Source: Deltaproteobacteria bacterium (GTDB lineage Bacteria > Bdellovibrionota > Bdellovibrionia > Bdellovibrionales > Bdellovibrionaceae). Taken from it: a stretch of 42,164 nucleotides of DNA. Under the pieces are notes generated by a model that was given only the letters and a program-made list of their open reading frames with translations, did not search any database and had not been told where the DNA came from. Numbering within the stretch: the first letter of the stretch is position 1; every line of letters begins with the position of its first letter. Below are positions 8,329 to 17,239 of this stretch, piece after piece. The DNA lies in assembly GCA_017302835.1 (NCBI GenBank), contig JAFLCC010000024.1, positions 1-42,164 on the forward strand. The letters are read 5' to 3'. Position numbers and translations under genes: made by a program.

Positions 8329-8574
8329 TTACATTTTAAGAAAGTGAACTTGGAGGTCACTCACAAGACTTGTGATTAATTTGTTTTCTTCTTCATTGAG
8401 ATTGTTTTTGGTTTTTTCTTTTAACATGATCAGCAAATCAATATTAAATTTGGCAATATTTTTATCCTTATGAATTTTACCAGTGTGAGGATCCGGTGCT
8501 AGTCCCAAGGACATGGCAGCGCTGGAAGCCATTGACATAATTAAAGTTGAAAAGTTAGCACTTAGGTTTTCCAT
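8329..8574 (-). CDS. DUF1844 domain protein
   Basis: The 81-residue product MENLSANFSTLIMSMASSAAMSLGL... with APDPHTGKIHKDKNIAKFNIDLLIMLKEKT and a NEEENKLITSLVSDLQ tail is a full-length DUF1844 protein: small, helical, function unknown and common in delta-type lineages. The start at 8574 has AAGGAG 7 bases upstream; a longer frame upstream would overlap the preceding gene and lacks support. It lies 13 bases after the HtpX-like gene, so the two are co-transcribed, and upstream of degQ on the same strand. Confidence 0.8.
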   Translation of the reverse strand: MENLSANFSTLIMSMASSAAMSLGLAPDPHTGKIHKDKNIAKFNIDLLIMLKEKTKNNLNEEENKLITSLVSDLQVHFLKM

Positions 8575-8587
8575 AGGGTCTCCTTCT

Positions 8588-9421
8588 TTATAAAGGGCTG
8601 TGTCCAATAAGTTTGATGATTCTTTTTGGAATAGAGGGTTGAATTTTATCAAACCATAATAAATTTGATTGAGATGGTGGAATAATAAATAAATGGGTTG
8701 TACCGTGGGGAATGGATTGGGGAATTGTTTGAGAATAGCCATTCAGTTTCCATAAAAGTTCACAGTATTTTCTTTTGTCTCCTAGGGTCTCGCAGCTGGA
8801 TTTATCAGTTCTAAAATAAGTGTCTGGATTGGCTATGGATTTTAGTAGAAACCAGCAAAGAGAATTGAAAAAATAAGTAAAGGGGCCGTGAGTTTTTTTA
8901 AAGTAGAGATGAAATAAAAAAATATGATCCAAAAAATGTCCAAACCCTATAAGAGTATTTGCAAGAAGGCTCACCACTCCAAAGGAGAACGTATCCATTC
9001 TTTTAATTTGGTTTAAGGATAATAAAATCACGCAACGAAGTTCATCTTGAGTGAGGAGATTAAGAAGTTTTTTTGAAAGGAAAATAGATGGTTGGTTCCA
9101 AAATAATCCCAGGGTGAAGGCATTGGCTGATTCAGAGTCATAAATTCTTAATTTGGGAAGAGGAAAATGAAGTTGTTTAACATAAGAAGTTAAAATTTTA
9201 TTGGCGCCGTAGGGGTCTTGCCCTTCCAGCTCTTTGCTTATAAAATTGTTTTGGAGTTTGTAGTCTCCGTAAATAAAAATTAAAAGGTTAACAGCAATGG
9301 AAATAAGAAATCCAAAGATAAGTCCCAGGCGTTCAGCAAAATGATAACCCATTATTAAAATGGATAAACTTGTAAGAAGGATAAATAACCAGACTTTGGT
9401 CGAACCTGTAATTGAAAACAT
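8588..9421 (-). CDS. HtpX-like M48 membrane protein lacking the HExxH site
   Basis: Layout follows HtpX (M48B): two N-terminal membrane segments (STKVWLFILLTSLSILIMG; LGLIFGFLISIAVNLLIFI), then the SANAFTLGLFWNQPSIFLSKKLLNLLTQDELR segment that precedes the zinc motif in active enzymes, then more membrane segments. Where HELxH is expected (about residues 134-138 of the 277-residue product) this one has LSLNQ, so both His and the Glu are gone. The downstream EADR-like third-ligand region (YFRTDKSSCETLGD) also lacks the expected Glu position. It is probably a catalytically dead homologue. Start uncertain: ATG 9421 was chosen, while a TTG at 9481 would add 20 residues. No strong ribosome site at either. 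Confidence 0.7.
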   Translation of the reverse strand: MFSITGSTKVWLFILLTSLSILIMGYHFAERLGLIFGFLISIAVNLLIFIYGDYKLQNNFISKELEGQDPYGANKILTSYVKQLHFPLPKLRIYDSESANAFTLGLFWNQPSIFLSKKLLNLLTQDELRCVILLSLNQIKRMDTFSFGVVSLLANTLIGFGHFLDHIFLFHLYFKKTHGPFTYFFNSLCWFLLKSIANPDTYFRTDKSSCETLGDKRKYCELLWKLNGYSQTIPQSIPHGTTHLFIIPPSQSNLLWFDKIQPSIPKRIIKLIGHSPL

Positions 9422-9561
9422 ACCGAATCTGATTATTGTTAAATATAATAGTTTAAGCAATATTTTTTTATCTGGCGTCAAACGGAATTTCAGTAATAAA
9501 ACAATGTTTAAGAGGGTAAACTTTTGGAGTTAGGGTTTTACCTAGCGAGGATGGAGTATCA

Positions 9562-10554
9562 ATGGAAGCGGATATTTTTGCATTGAATGCGGCAATCAAA
9601 CAAGAAAGTCAATTTATCGAAAAGATGAAGACTGAAATAAATAAAGTGATTGTTGGCCAAAGCGACATGATTGATGGTATTTTGATGGGCTTGTTGACGG
9701 GGGGGCATATATTGCTCGAAGGTGTTCCTGGATTGGCAAAGACGTTAACCATCTCGTCAGTCGCACAATCGATTTTACTGGGATTTCAAAGAATCCAATT
9801 TACACCGGATCTTTTGCCTACAGATTTAATTGGTACTATGATTTTTAATCCTAAGTCTGGAGAATTTGCTCCCAAGAAGGGGCCTGTTTTTACAAATATC
9901 GTTCTGGCAGACGAGATCAATCGCGCTCCTGCAAAAGTTCAAAGTGCCTTGTTAGAGGCTATGGCAGAAAAGCAAGTGACCATTGGCGAGCAATCCTATA
10001 AATTGGAAAATCCATTTTTAGTTCTAGCAACGCAAAACCCTTTAGAGCAGGAGGGCACTTATCCGTTGCCCGAAGCACAAATGGACCGATTCATGTTTAA
10101 GATCAATGTGGTTTATCCATCCAAAGGAGACGAGCTTGAAATTTTAAATCGAATGGGGAAAAATGATAAGCCAAAAATAAATGCCGTTATCAGTAAGGAA
10201 GATCTTTTAAGGTCTTGTGAAAAAGCGGATATGATTTATGTAGATCAAAAAATTAAAAATTATATTGTGGATCTGGTCATGTCATCACGCGAACCAAATA
10301 AATATGGCTTGAGCCGTATTGCTAATTTAATTCAAGTTGGGGCCTCACCCAGAGCAACGATTAGTCTGTTACGAGCCGCCAAAGCCCATGCTTTCTTAAA
10401 AGGGAGAGGCTACGTGACCTCCGAAGATATCAAAGCTATAGGTTATCCAGTGCTTCGCCACCGTTTAATTCTTACCTATGAGGCGGAGGCAGAAAATATA
10501 AAAACAGATGATATCATCAAAGATATCTTTACCCAAATTGAAGTGCCTGCATGA
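9562..10554 (+). CDS. moxR: MoxR-family AAA+ ATPase
   Basis: The 330-residue product has Walker A GVPGLAKT (54-61), Walker B with DEIN (117-120), sensor 1 around LATQNPLEQEGTYPLPEAQMDRF, and an AAA lid at the C-terminus. These are standard MoxR features. MoxR ATPases act with VWA proteins to assemble or activate protein complexes. It heads the operon and its stop overlaps the DUF58 start by 4 bases (ATGA). GGAG lies a few bases before the ATG. The divergent HtpX-like gene is about 140 bases upstream. Confidence 0.95.
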   Translation: MEADIFALNAAIKQESQFIEKMKTEINKVIVGQSDMIDGILMGLLTGGHILLEGVPGLAKTLTISSVAQSILLGFQRIQFTPDLLPTDLIGTMIFNPKSGEFAPKKGPVFTNIVLADEINRAPAKVQSALLEAMAEKQVTIGEQSYKLENPFLVLATQNPLEQEGTYPLPEAQMDRFMFKINVVYPSKGDELEILNRMGKNDKPKINAVISKEDLLRSCEKADMIYVDQKIKNYIVDLVMSSREPNKYGLSRIANLIQVGASPRATISLLRAAKAHAFLKGRGYVTSEDIKAIGYPVLRHRLILTYEAEAENIKTDDIIKDIFTQIEVPA

Positions 10555-11417
10555 TTCCAAAGGAAGTTCTAAAAAGAGTGAGGCTTATTGAAATTCAAAC
10601 CCGAAAAAAAGTAAATAATATTTTTTCGGGGGAGTATCACACTCACTTTAAGGGACAAGGAATGACCTTTTCTGACTTTAGGGAGTATGTTCCTGGAGAT
10701 GATGTCAGAGTGATCTCGTGGCCGTTAACAGCACGAACCGGAAAAACGTTTATTAAAACTTTCGAAGAAGAACGTGAGTTAACAGTGATTCTGGCCGCAG
10801 ATATCAGTGGTTCCACGGATTTCGGCTCAGGTCAAAATTTCAAAGGTGAAATCATTATTTATTTAACCGCTTTGTTGGCTTATGCGGCAGAAAAAAATAA
10901 GGATCAAGTGGGACTAGTTCTTTTTTCGGATCATGTTGAGCATTTTATCCCCCCCAAGAAAGGGCGGGGGCATCTGCAAAGAATGCTGAGGGATTTACTT
11001 TATCTCAAGCCAAAGCATCAAAAAACAAAAATTTCTTCTTGTTCCGATTTTTTACAAGGTTTTTTAAAGAAAAAAGCGACAATTTTTTTGATGAGCGATT
11101 TTATGGATCAGGGTTACGATCAAAGCTTAAGGTTTTTAGCAAAAAAACATGAGCTTGTTGCCTGTGTGATTCAAGACCCTTTAGAAAATGAGATTCCAGA
11201 TTTAGGTATGATTCAACTACAAGACCCTGAAACGGGAGAGATTAAATTAGTCGATACCTCTTCGAGGGCTTTTCAAGAGACGATGCGTAAAAACTTTTTT
11301 TTGCAAAATGAAGCTCGCGATATTTTTCTTAAAAAATCTCAAATTGCTAGAGTCAATATTTCTACCAAAGGCGATTACGTCCAACCTTTGTTAGAGTACT
11401 TTCGAAGAAAGAAATGA
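10551..11417 (+). CDS. DUF58 VWA-like protein
   Basis: A 288-residue soluble protein with the DUF58 signature GMTFSDFREYVPGDDVRVISWPLTART followed by a VWA-like fold starting ILAADISGSTDFGS, where the DxSxS MIDAS triad is present. DUF58 proteins nearly always sit next to MoxR in Bat operons and are thought to be its partner. Translational coupling is evident: ATGA overlap with moxR (10551-10554) and a 4-base overlap with the next gene (11414-11417). Confidence 0.92.
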   Translation: MIPKEVLKRVRLIEIQTRKKVNNIFSGEYHTHFKGQGMTFSDFREYVPGDDVRVISWPLTARTGKTFIKTFEEERELTVILAADISGSTDFGSGQNFKGEIIIYLTALLAYAAEKNKDQVGLVLFSDHVEHFIPPKKGRGHLQRMLRDLLYLKPKHQKTKISSCSDFLQGFLKKKATIFLMSDFMDQGYDQSLRFLAKKHELVACVIQDPLENEIPDLGMIQLQDPETGEIKLVDTSSRAFQETMRKNFFLQNEARDIFLKKSQIARVNISTKGDYVQPLLEYFRRKK

Positions 11418-12373
11418 TGATGGATTTGCATTGTGAGTACATTTTTCCTTTATCAAAAAACAGAGAGATAACGGTGGGGGACGTTTTTTATGCGACTTGT
11501 TCTTCGCCGCCAGACGTTGCCATCGTGAAATCGAATTCTATTTCAAATTTTAAAATCCTAAAACTAAATGAGAATCAAAAATATACCTTAAAACTGATCT
11601 CTACGGAGAATCAAGATAACAAATGGGTGTTTAAATTTACATCCTATCAAGTGGGGCCAGTCAGCTTTCCCGAACTGGCGTTGGAAAAAGACAAAGAGGT
11701 CTACAATTTGGGATCCCTGGAGTTTAAAGTAAACTCCATACTCAATCCTCAGGAAAAAACGGAGCCCTTTGGTCCTTTTTCTGGAATCAAAATGGAGATA
11801 CCTCTCTTGTATTGGACCTTGCTAGTGATTTTAATTTTTTCAATGGTTTCTGGGATTTCTTCTTATTTTATTTTAAAGTGGAAAAGGAAAAAACTGTTAG
11901 AAAAACTCGAAGACTACGAAACTTCCACAAGTGCTTTACAGCAGTTCTATGCCACGCATAGAAAAGTACAAAGAGAGAATCCTTTTTTTTATCGAAATGA
12001 AATGCTAAATGAAGTATTGAGGGATGAAGAAAAATTAAAAATAAGTCCTGTTTTGAATGAATTAGAATCAGCTTTAAAATTGTTTTTGGTAAGAAAATTC
12101 AAAACACCAGCTCTGAGTAAAAATTGGAATTATACCTTAAAAGATTTGCAAAAATACCATGGTGACTATATGTCCTTTCAGTACTTAGACTTGAAAGATA
12201 TTATAAAAGAAATAGAAAAAGCCAGGTCTTCTTTACAGCATTTAACAACGAAAGACATGGTTCAGATATCCGAGAAAATAAGATTATTTATTGAGTTTTC
12301 GGAGAAGCTTAAGGACGCCATTGATCGAAAAGACCGTGGCCAATTAAAAAAACTGAGGAGTCTAAAAGTATGA
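11414..12373 (+). CDS. single-pass membrane protein of the Bat operon
   Basis: I do not recognise a named family, though the position and layout match the variable membrane protein (DUF4381/BatD-N-like) often placed between DUF58 and batA. Residues 1-130 look beta-rich. A single membrane segment lies at about 132-155 (LLYWTLLVILIFSMVSGISSYFIL), followed by KWKRKK, so the N-terminal part is extracytoplasmic and the C-terminal 160 residues are cytoplasmic and helical. No signal peptide is visible even though the N-terminus should be exported. The start at 11414 is the first of three tandem Met codons. Overlaps of 4 bases with both neighbours. Confidence 0.7.
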   Translation: MMMDLHCEYIFPLSKNREITVGDVFYATCSSPPDVAIVKSNSISNFKILKLNENQKYTLKLISTENQDNKWVFKFTSYQVGPVSFPELALEKDKEVYNLGSLEFKVNSILNPQEKTEPFGPFSGIKMEIPLLYWTLLVILIFSMVSGISSYFILKWKRKKLLEKLEDYETSTSALQQFYATHRKVQRENPFFYRNEMLNEVLRDEEKLKISPVLNELESALKLFLVRKFKTPALSKNWNYTLKDLQKYHGDYMSFQYLDLKDIIKEIEKARSSLQHLTTKDMVQISEKIRLFIEFSEKLKDAIDRKDRGQLKKLRSLKV

Positions 12374-13380
12374 GTTGGAAAAACCTAGAGTTTTTGGCTT
12401 TACTTTTCCCTTTGGCCTTGGCCATTGGTTATTACTTGTGGACCTTAAAAAGCAAAACAGCTACCTTGCAATTTTCTTCACTGGCGGCACTTAAGAACAC
12501 GGCCAAATCTCTGCGGGTTTATTTGCAACACTTTCCTTTGTTGCTGAAATCAATAGCCATTATTTTAGCTATACTGGCTCTGGTACGTCCCCAGCAAGCT
12601 GACACAAAAATAAAAAAAAATATTGAGGGAATTGATATCATTATTGCCTTGGATATTTCTGACAGCATGTTGATTGAGGATATGAAGCCACTGAATCGCT
12701 TGGAATCGGCCAAAGAGAAAATTAAAGAGTTTGTTTCTAAAAGAACTTCAGATAAAATTGGAGTGGTTATTTTTGCCGGCGAAGCGTTTACCTTAGTGCC
12801 GCCAACCTTAGATTATGATTTGCTAATAGCGCGAGTCTCTGAAATAATAACGGCCCAAAGTGCAAGGATTAAGGAAGGCACAGCTCTGGGTGTTGGAATG
12901 GCCAATGCCGTTGCCAGACTGAAGGATTCCCAGGCAAAAACCCGAGTGGTTATTTTTATGACGGATGGTGAGAATAACAGTGGAACAATTGATCCAGAAA
13001 CGGGCTTGGAATTGGCCAAAGGATTTGGTTTAAAAATATATACGGTGGGTATCGGTAAAGATGGGCCCACCAGGATTCCAGTCTATACAAAAGACTTTAT
13101 GGGAAATAAGATCAAAAGCTATCAACCATTTGAGTCCACAGTCAATGAGGACCTCTTGAAAAGAATGGCTAGCGAAACTGGTGGGAAATATTACCGAGCG
13201 AGCCAAGAAGATTCTCTGAAAGGAATTTTTGAGGATATTGATAAATTAGAGAAAACGAAGATGGACATTAATAAGTATACAAAATATACCGAGCTTTTTC
13301 AGCCCTTCCTGAAATGGAGTCTTTTTCTTTATTGTCTGTCTTGGCTTTTAGGTGTTACTTGGCTGAGGAGAGGTCCTTAA
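12370..13380 (+). CDS. batA: BatA: VWA-domain membrane protein
   Basis: A 336-residue protein with membrane segments at about 7-25, 57-73 and near the C-terminus, and a VWA domain between. The MIDAS motif DISDS is at 95-99, and FMTDGENN is the expected later metal-site region. The TSDKIGVVIFAGEAFTLVPPT stretch is typical of BatA. The Bat system is linked to stress tolerance and envelope assembly in Bacteroides and Leptospira-type bacteria; its mechanism is poorly known. Overlap of 4 bases with the gene before; batB starts 3 bases after the stop. Confidence 0.93.
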   Translation: MSWKNLEFLALLFPLALAIGYYLWTLKSKTATLQFSSLAALKNTAKSLRVYLQHFPLLLKSIAIILAILALVRPQQADTKIKKNIEGIDIIIALDISDSMLIEDMKPLNRLESAKEKIKEFVSKRTSDKIGVVIFAGEAFTLVPPTLDYDLLIARVSEIITAQSARIKEGTALGVGMANAVARLKDSQAKTRVVIFMTDGENNSGTIDPETGLELAKGFGLKIYTVGIGKDGPTRIPVYTKDFMGNKIKSYQPFESTVNEDLLKRMASETGGKYYRASQEDSLKGIFEDIDKLEKTKMDINKYTKYTELFQPFLKWSLFLYCLSWLLGVTWLRRGP

Positions 13381-13382
13381 AT

Positions 13383-14444
13383 ATGAGATTTGAAAATCCC
13401 TCTGCATTTTTTAATTTAGTTGTTGTTTTGATCTTACTTGGCGTTAGCTATCTTTTTCATAAGAGAGCAGAGAAAAAATATTTTCAGTATATTGGGAAGA
13501 AATTAACTCCCTTTTTGACCCAGTCATTAAGTTTTAGCAGGAGAAAATGGAAGTGGTTTTTACAAGCCATGACCCTCGTTTTTTTTACGATAGCTTTAGC
13601 TCGACCTCAAATAGGTGAAAAACAAATAACGATTAAGTCCGTAGGCTTTGAAATCATATTAGCGGTGGATGTTTCTGAAAGCATGATGGCTGAAGATGTC
13701 AAACCTTCACGATTGGAGCAAGCTAAGCTTGAGCTGAATCGCTTGTTAGATTTAATGCCTGGAAATAAAATTGGATTGATTGCCTTTGCTGGGTCCTCGG
13801 CGCTAATATCTCCATTAACGAATGATACCTCAGCCATTAAAATGTATCTAGATTCCTTGAGCCCACAAATGATTTCTAATCAAGGAACCAATTTTGAGTC
13901 GGCTCTTAAATATGCACAGGAAAGTTTTGATAGAGGAGGGGTCGCGAGCGATGCCTCTACCAAGGTGACTAAAGTGATCTTGATTGCTTCGGATGGAGAA
14001 GATCACGAGGAAGGAGCTCTTAAGGCAGCACAGGAGCTGGCTCAAAAAGGAATTCGTATTTTTAGCATCGCCTATGGAACTGAAAAAGGAGGGACGATAC
14101 CTCAAAGAGATCGTTTGGGTTACATGACGGGCAATAAATTAGACCATCAGGGAAAAACAGTGATTACCACAGTTAAGGGAGATTTTTTAAAGAAATTAGC
14201 AATCGAAGGAAAAGGGTCGTTTTATTTTTCAGTGTTTGGTGGGAATCATTTAAAAGACTTGGTTCAAGATTTTTCCAATTTTGAAAAAGCAGAATTTGAT
14301 TCTAAAGCCACTGTTGATTATGACGAAAAATTTCAATTGTTTTTATTTATAGGAGTGATCCTTTCAATGATGGAACTTATGTTGGGTGAAAGGCAAACTA
14401 AATTTACTTTCTGGAGAGGGAGATATGTTACGCAAAAAAAGTAG
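13383..14444 (+). CDS. batB: BatB: VWA-domain membrane protein
   Basis: A 353-residue paralogue of BatA. Membrane segments at about 9-25, 58-73 and at the C-terminal end flank a VWA domain with DVSES (96-100). GNKIGLIAFAGSSALISPLT and IASDGEDHEEG are characteristic. A longer frame from 13314 would overlap batA; the ATG at 13383, 3 bases after the batA stop, is the natural start. Overlaps the next gene by 20 bases. Confidence 0.93.
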   Translation: MRFENPSAFFNLVVVLILLGVSYLFHKRAEKKYFQYIGKKLTPFLTQSLSFSRRKWKWFLQAMTLVFFTIALARPQIGEKQITIKSVGFEIILAVDVSESMMAEDVKPSRLEQAKLELNRLLDLMPGNKIGLIAFAGSSALISPLTNDTSAIKMYLDSLSPQMISNQGTNFESALKYAQESFDRGGVASDASTKVTKVILIASDGEDHEEGALKAAQELAQKGIRIFSIAYGTEKGGTIPQRDRLGYMTGNKLDHQGKTVITTVKGDFLKKLAIEGKGSFYFSVFGGNHLKDLVQDFSNFEKAEFDSKATVDYDEKFQLFLFIGVILSMMELMLGERQTKFTFWRGRYVTQKK

Positions 14445-15213
14445 ATATCTTCTAGGACTCTGTATTTTTCTGTTATCGGCATGTGAATCGGGACTTCCTG
14501 ATTTGAGAGCTATACGAGTTAATAATTTGACGGTTTCAAAGTTTAAGGATCAGAGCCTGGAAGAGAGTCAGGGAGGCTTCTTGGAAGCCATGAGGAGAGA
14601 GCCCCTTCAAGAAGAAATTCATTTGAACTTAGGGACAACCTACGACGTATTGAAAGATTCAGATAAAGCCTTGCGTTTGTACAAAAATGCGGAAGACCTT
14701 TTTTTAAAGAAAAAACCGGTATTTGAAAATCAATTGTTGCGTCTTTTCAATCCGTCTCACCATCCTGAAATTTTGTTTATTGCCTTATTTAACCAAGCTC
14801 AGTTGCTTGCTCGTGAAAATAAAATAGATGAAGCCCTCGAAAAATATCAGCAAGCTTTAGAAATTAATCCTGCTTCTAAGGAAGTCAAAACGAATATTGA
14901 ATTGTTACTGCAGCAAAAGCAAAATCAATCGGGCGAGGGTAACTCTGAAGATAAAGATCAAAAAGATCAAAATAAAGATAATAAGGATAATAAAGATAAT
15001 AAGGACAGTAAGGACAATAAAAATCAAAAGGATCAGGATAAAAAGGAGTATTCGACGTCACCTAAGTACAAACCCAGGGAGTTTAAGGGTGAACTGAATA
15101 AAGAAAGTGTGCAAAAGATTTTTGGAGAAATATCTCAACAGGAAAAAAAGATGAGATCTCAATTTTCAAAACAAAGTCAATCTAAGGAGCCACCTCGTGA
15201 TAAAGATTGGTAG
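14425..15213 (+). CDS. batC: BatC-like TPR lipoprotein
   Basis: A 262-residue product with signal MLRKKSRYLLGLCIFLLSAC: a lipoprotein with the modified Cys at 20. Residues about 30-170 have TPR-type helical repeats (EEIHLNLGTTYDVLKDSDKALRLYKNAEDLF; NKIDEALEKYQQALEINPASKEVK). Then comes a stretch of about 35 residues built almost only of Lys, Asp, Asn and Gln (from about 174), and a basic tail. The start is preceded by GGAGAGGGAG and lies inside batB. Position and TPR content agree with BatC. Confidence 0.8.
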   Translation: MLRKKSRYLLGLCIFLLSACESGLPDLRAIRVNNLTVSKFKDQSLEESQGGFLEAMRREPLQEEIHLNLGTTYDVLKDSDKALRLYKNAEDLFLKKKPVFENQLLRLFNPSHHPEILFIALFNQAQLLARENKIDEALEKYQQALEINPASKEVKTNIELLLQQKQNQSGEGNSEDKDQKDQNKDNKDNKDNKDSKDNKNQKDQDKKEYSTSPKYKPREFKGELNKESVQKIFGEISQQEKKMRSQFSKQSQSKEPPRDKDW

Positions 15214-17239
15214 ACAGTTCCTAACTCAGTCGGTGAGTTTGAGCGGCTTAATGAGACCTGGGATGAAGAAGAGCTTTTGTCGTATTCTCTTTATTCTTTT
15301 TGCAATGACTTTTTTTTTCGTCAAAAAGGCGCACGCACAAGTTATTGTTCAAGCTCAGATTTCGCAAGATAAAGTCGGTATAAATCAAGCCTTTGAATTA
15401 GAGCTGAGCGTGACGACGACATCACAGGCAGATATTGGCAAACCAACGCCTCCGCAAATGAAGGAAGTAGAGGTTCAAGGATCCAATCAACGCACTCAAA
15501 TTTCAACTCGGATGCAAGCTGGTGCGAATGGGATGGAGTATGTCACGCAAAAAACAGTTCAATACAATTATGTTTTAGTCCCCACCAAATTAGGAAAAAG
15601 TGTCATTGGGTCTTTTGAAGTGGAGGTCGATGGAAAGAAGTACAAGACCTCGCCTATCCAAATTGAGGTGAGTCAGTCAATGCAAGGGAAACCACAATTA
15701 AAGCAAGGTCAAAATCGCCGTGGGCAGCCATCTCCGTTTGATGAGGAGCAGGATCCCTTCATGCAAATGGACCGCATGGAAGAAGAAATGTTTAACCAAT
15801 TATTAAGACGAAGAGGAATGCAAAACCCCCTCCGTCAAGAGGATGAGCCAACTTTTCAAGGAAACGAAAAAGAACCTCAATTTCGTTCAATGCCCAAAAA
15901 TAATGACGAGGCTTTTTTTATTCAAGTCGAAGTTGATAAAACTGAAGTTTATGAGGGAGAGCAGATTCTTGTGAGTTGGTACTTACTGACTCGTGGGCAG
16001 TTAGAAAGCTTAGACAGAACTAAATTTCCTGATTTAAAAGGATTCTGGAAAGAAATTATTGAGGAAGTTCCTGCGATCCAATTTTACCAAGAGGTCATCA
16101 ATGGTGTTCCATTTAAAAAAGCCATGTTGGCTCGTCATGCTTTATTTCCATTTAAAGCTGGGGAAACATTTATTGATGAATTTAAAATCAAGTCGAAGGT
16201 TCGACTCCCTCAGCAAGGATGGGGGTTAAATACTAAATCCTATGAGTTTACCAAGTCTTCACAACGGGTCAAAATTTCTGTTAAGCCTTTGCCGTCAGAA
16301 GGTCGCCCCGCCAATTTCACCGGTGCAGTTGGTAAGTTTCAAATTAAATCAAACATTCAGGGGTCTGAACCGATAGCCCATCAGCCAATTAATTTAAAAA
16401 TTAGATTTGAGGGTAGTGGAAATGCAAAGGGATTAGAATTGCCACCTATCGTTTGGCCCGAGGGATTGGAATTATTTGAAGTCAAGAGTGATTCAAAATT
16501 TTTAAAAAATGGGCAAAGTTTTAAAGAGTTTGATGTGATTTTAATTCCAAGAAAAGAAGGATCCCTCACGATACCAGCCATTGAGGCGAGTTTTTTTAAC
16601 CCTGAAACTGGAAAATATTATACCGAAAAATCAGAAGTGATCCCCTTACAAGTCCAACCTGGCAATCCACAAAACAATGAAAATACTTATCGCATGGGGA
16701 AAAAAGCAGAAGGGGCAAAAGAGGTACATAAGCAGACTTTACCAGATCCGATACAGGATTTACAGGGGTTTGATCGTAGAGATTTCCCAATGGGAATTAT
16801 TTGGATGGGGATTTATCTTTTAATTTTAGTGTTTTTTATCAGCTATTCAGTTCTTTCTTTTGGTTGGTGGAATCAGAAAAGAAGTTTTAAAAAAGAATTG
16901 CAGAGAAAAATTAATCAAATAGAAATAAAATGGGATAAGTCTTCTACTAAGCAAAATTATGTTGAGGTGACCAATCTATTTTATTTTGCTTTAGGGGTTC
17001 TTGCCGGAGAAGCTGGAGGAACTCAAGAAATGACAAAATTGATGGACAAAATGCCATCAAGTATGAGGCGCCAATATGGTAAAGAGCTCATAGAGCTTTT
17101 TGAATATTTTCAAACTTTAAGTTTTGCCCCAGATCATGTCATCGCAGAGGTTGAAAAGAATTCGGATGTAAAAAAACAATTTGAAAAAGTAAAAGTGCTG
17201 CTGTCCCTATGCGCGGAAGCCAGGCAAAACAAAACATGA
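15197..17239 (+). CDS. batD: BatD: oxygen-tolerance family membrane protein
   Basis: A 680-residue BatD/DUF protein: an N-terminal export signal (hydrophobic core RILFILFAMTFFFV, AHAQ cleavage region at about residues 45-48), long beta-rich extracytoplasmic Ig-like regions, one membrane segment at about 535-555 (GIIWMGIYLLILVFFISYSVL) and a cytoplasmic helical tail. The start is a choice: GTG 15197 has AAGGAG 7 bases before it and overlaps batC by 17 bases, but gives a long n-region; ATG 15251 or 15263 would give a shorter signal peptide. The Met/Gln/Arg-rich stretch 165-225 is low complexity. Overlaps the next gene by 4 bases. Confidence 0.88.
   Translation: MIKIGRQFLTQSVSLSGLMRPGMKKSFCRILFILFAMTFFFVKKAHAQVIVQAQISQDKVGINQAFELELSVTTTSQADIGKPTPPQMKEVEVQGSNQRTQISTRMQAGANGMEYVTQKTVQYNYVLVPTKLGKSVIGSFEVEVDGKKYKTSPIQIEVSQSMQGKPQLKQGQNRRGQPSPFDEEQDPFMQMDRMEEEMFNQLLRRRGMQNPLRQEDEPTFQGNEKEPQFRSMPKNNDEAFFIQVEVDKTEVYEGEQILVSWYLLTRGQLESLDRTKFPDLKGFWKEIIEEVPAIQFYQEVINGVPFKKAMLARHALFPFKAGETFIDEFKIKSKVRLPQQGWGLNTKSYEFTKSSQRVKISVKPLPSEGRPANFTGAVGKFQIKSNIQGSEPIAHQPINLKIRFEGSGNAKGLELPPIVWPEGLELFEVKSDSKFLKNGQSFKEFDVILIPRKEGSLTIPAIEASFFNPETGKYYTEKSEVIPLQVQPGNPQNNENTYRMGKKAEGAKEVHKQTLPDPIQDLQGFDRRDFPMGIIWMGIYLLILVFFISYSVLSFGWWNQKRSFKKELQRKINQIEIKWDKSSTKQNYVEVTNLFYFALGVLAGEAGGTQEMTKLMDKMPSSMRRQYGKELIELFEYFQTLSFAPDHVIAEVEKNSDVKKQFEKVKVLLSLCAEARQNKT

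Noticed and set aside
13314-13382. longer start of batB inside batA
   Set aside because: The ATG at 13383, 3 bases after the batA stop, gives the canonical N-terminus.
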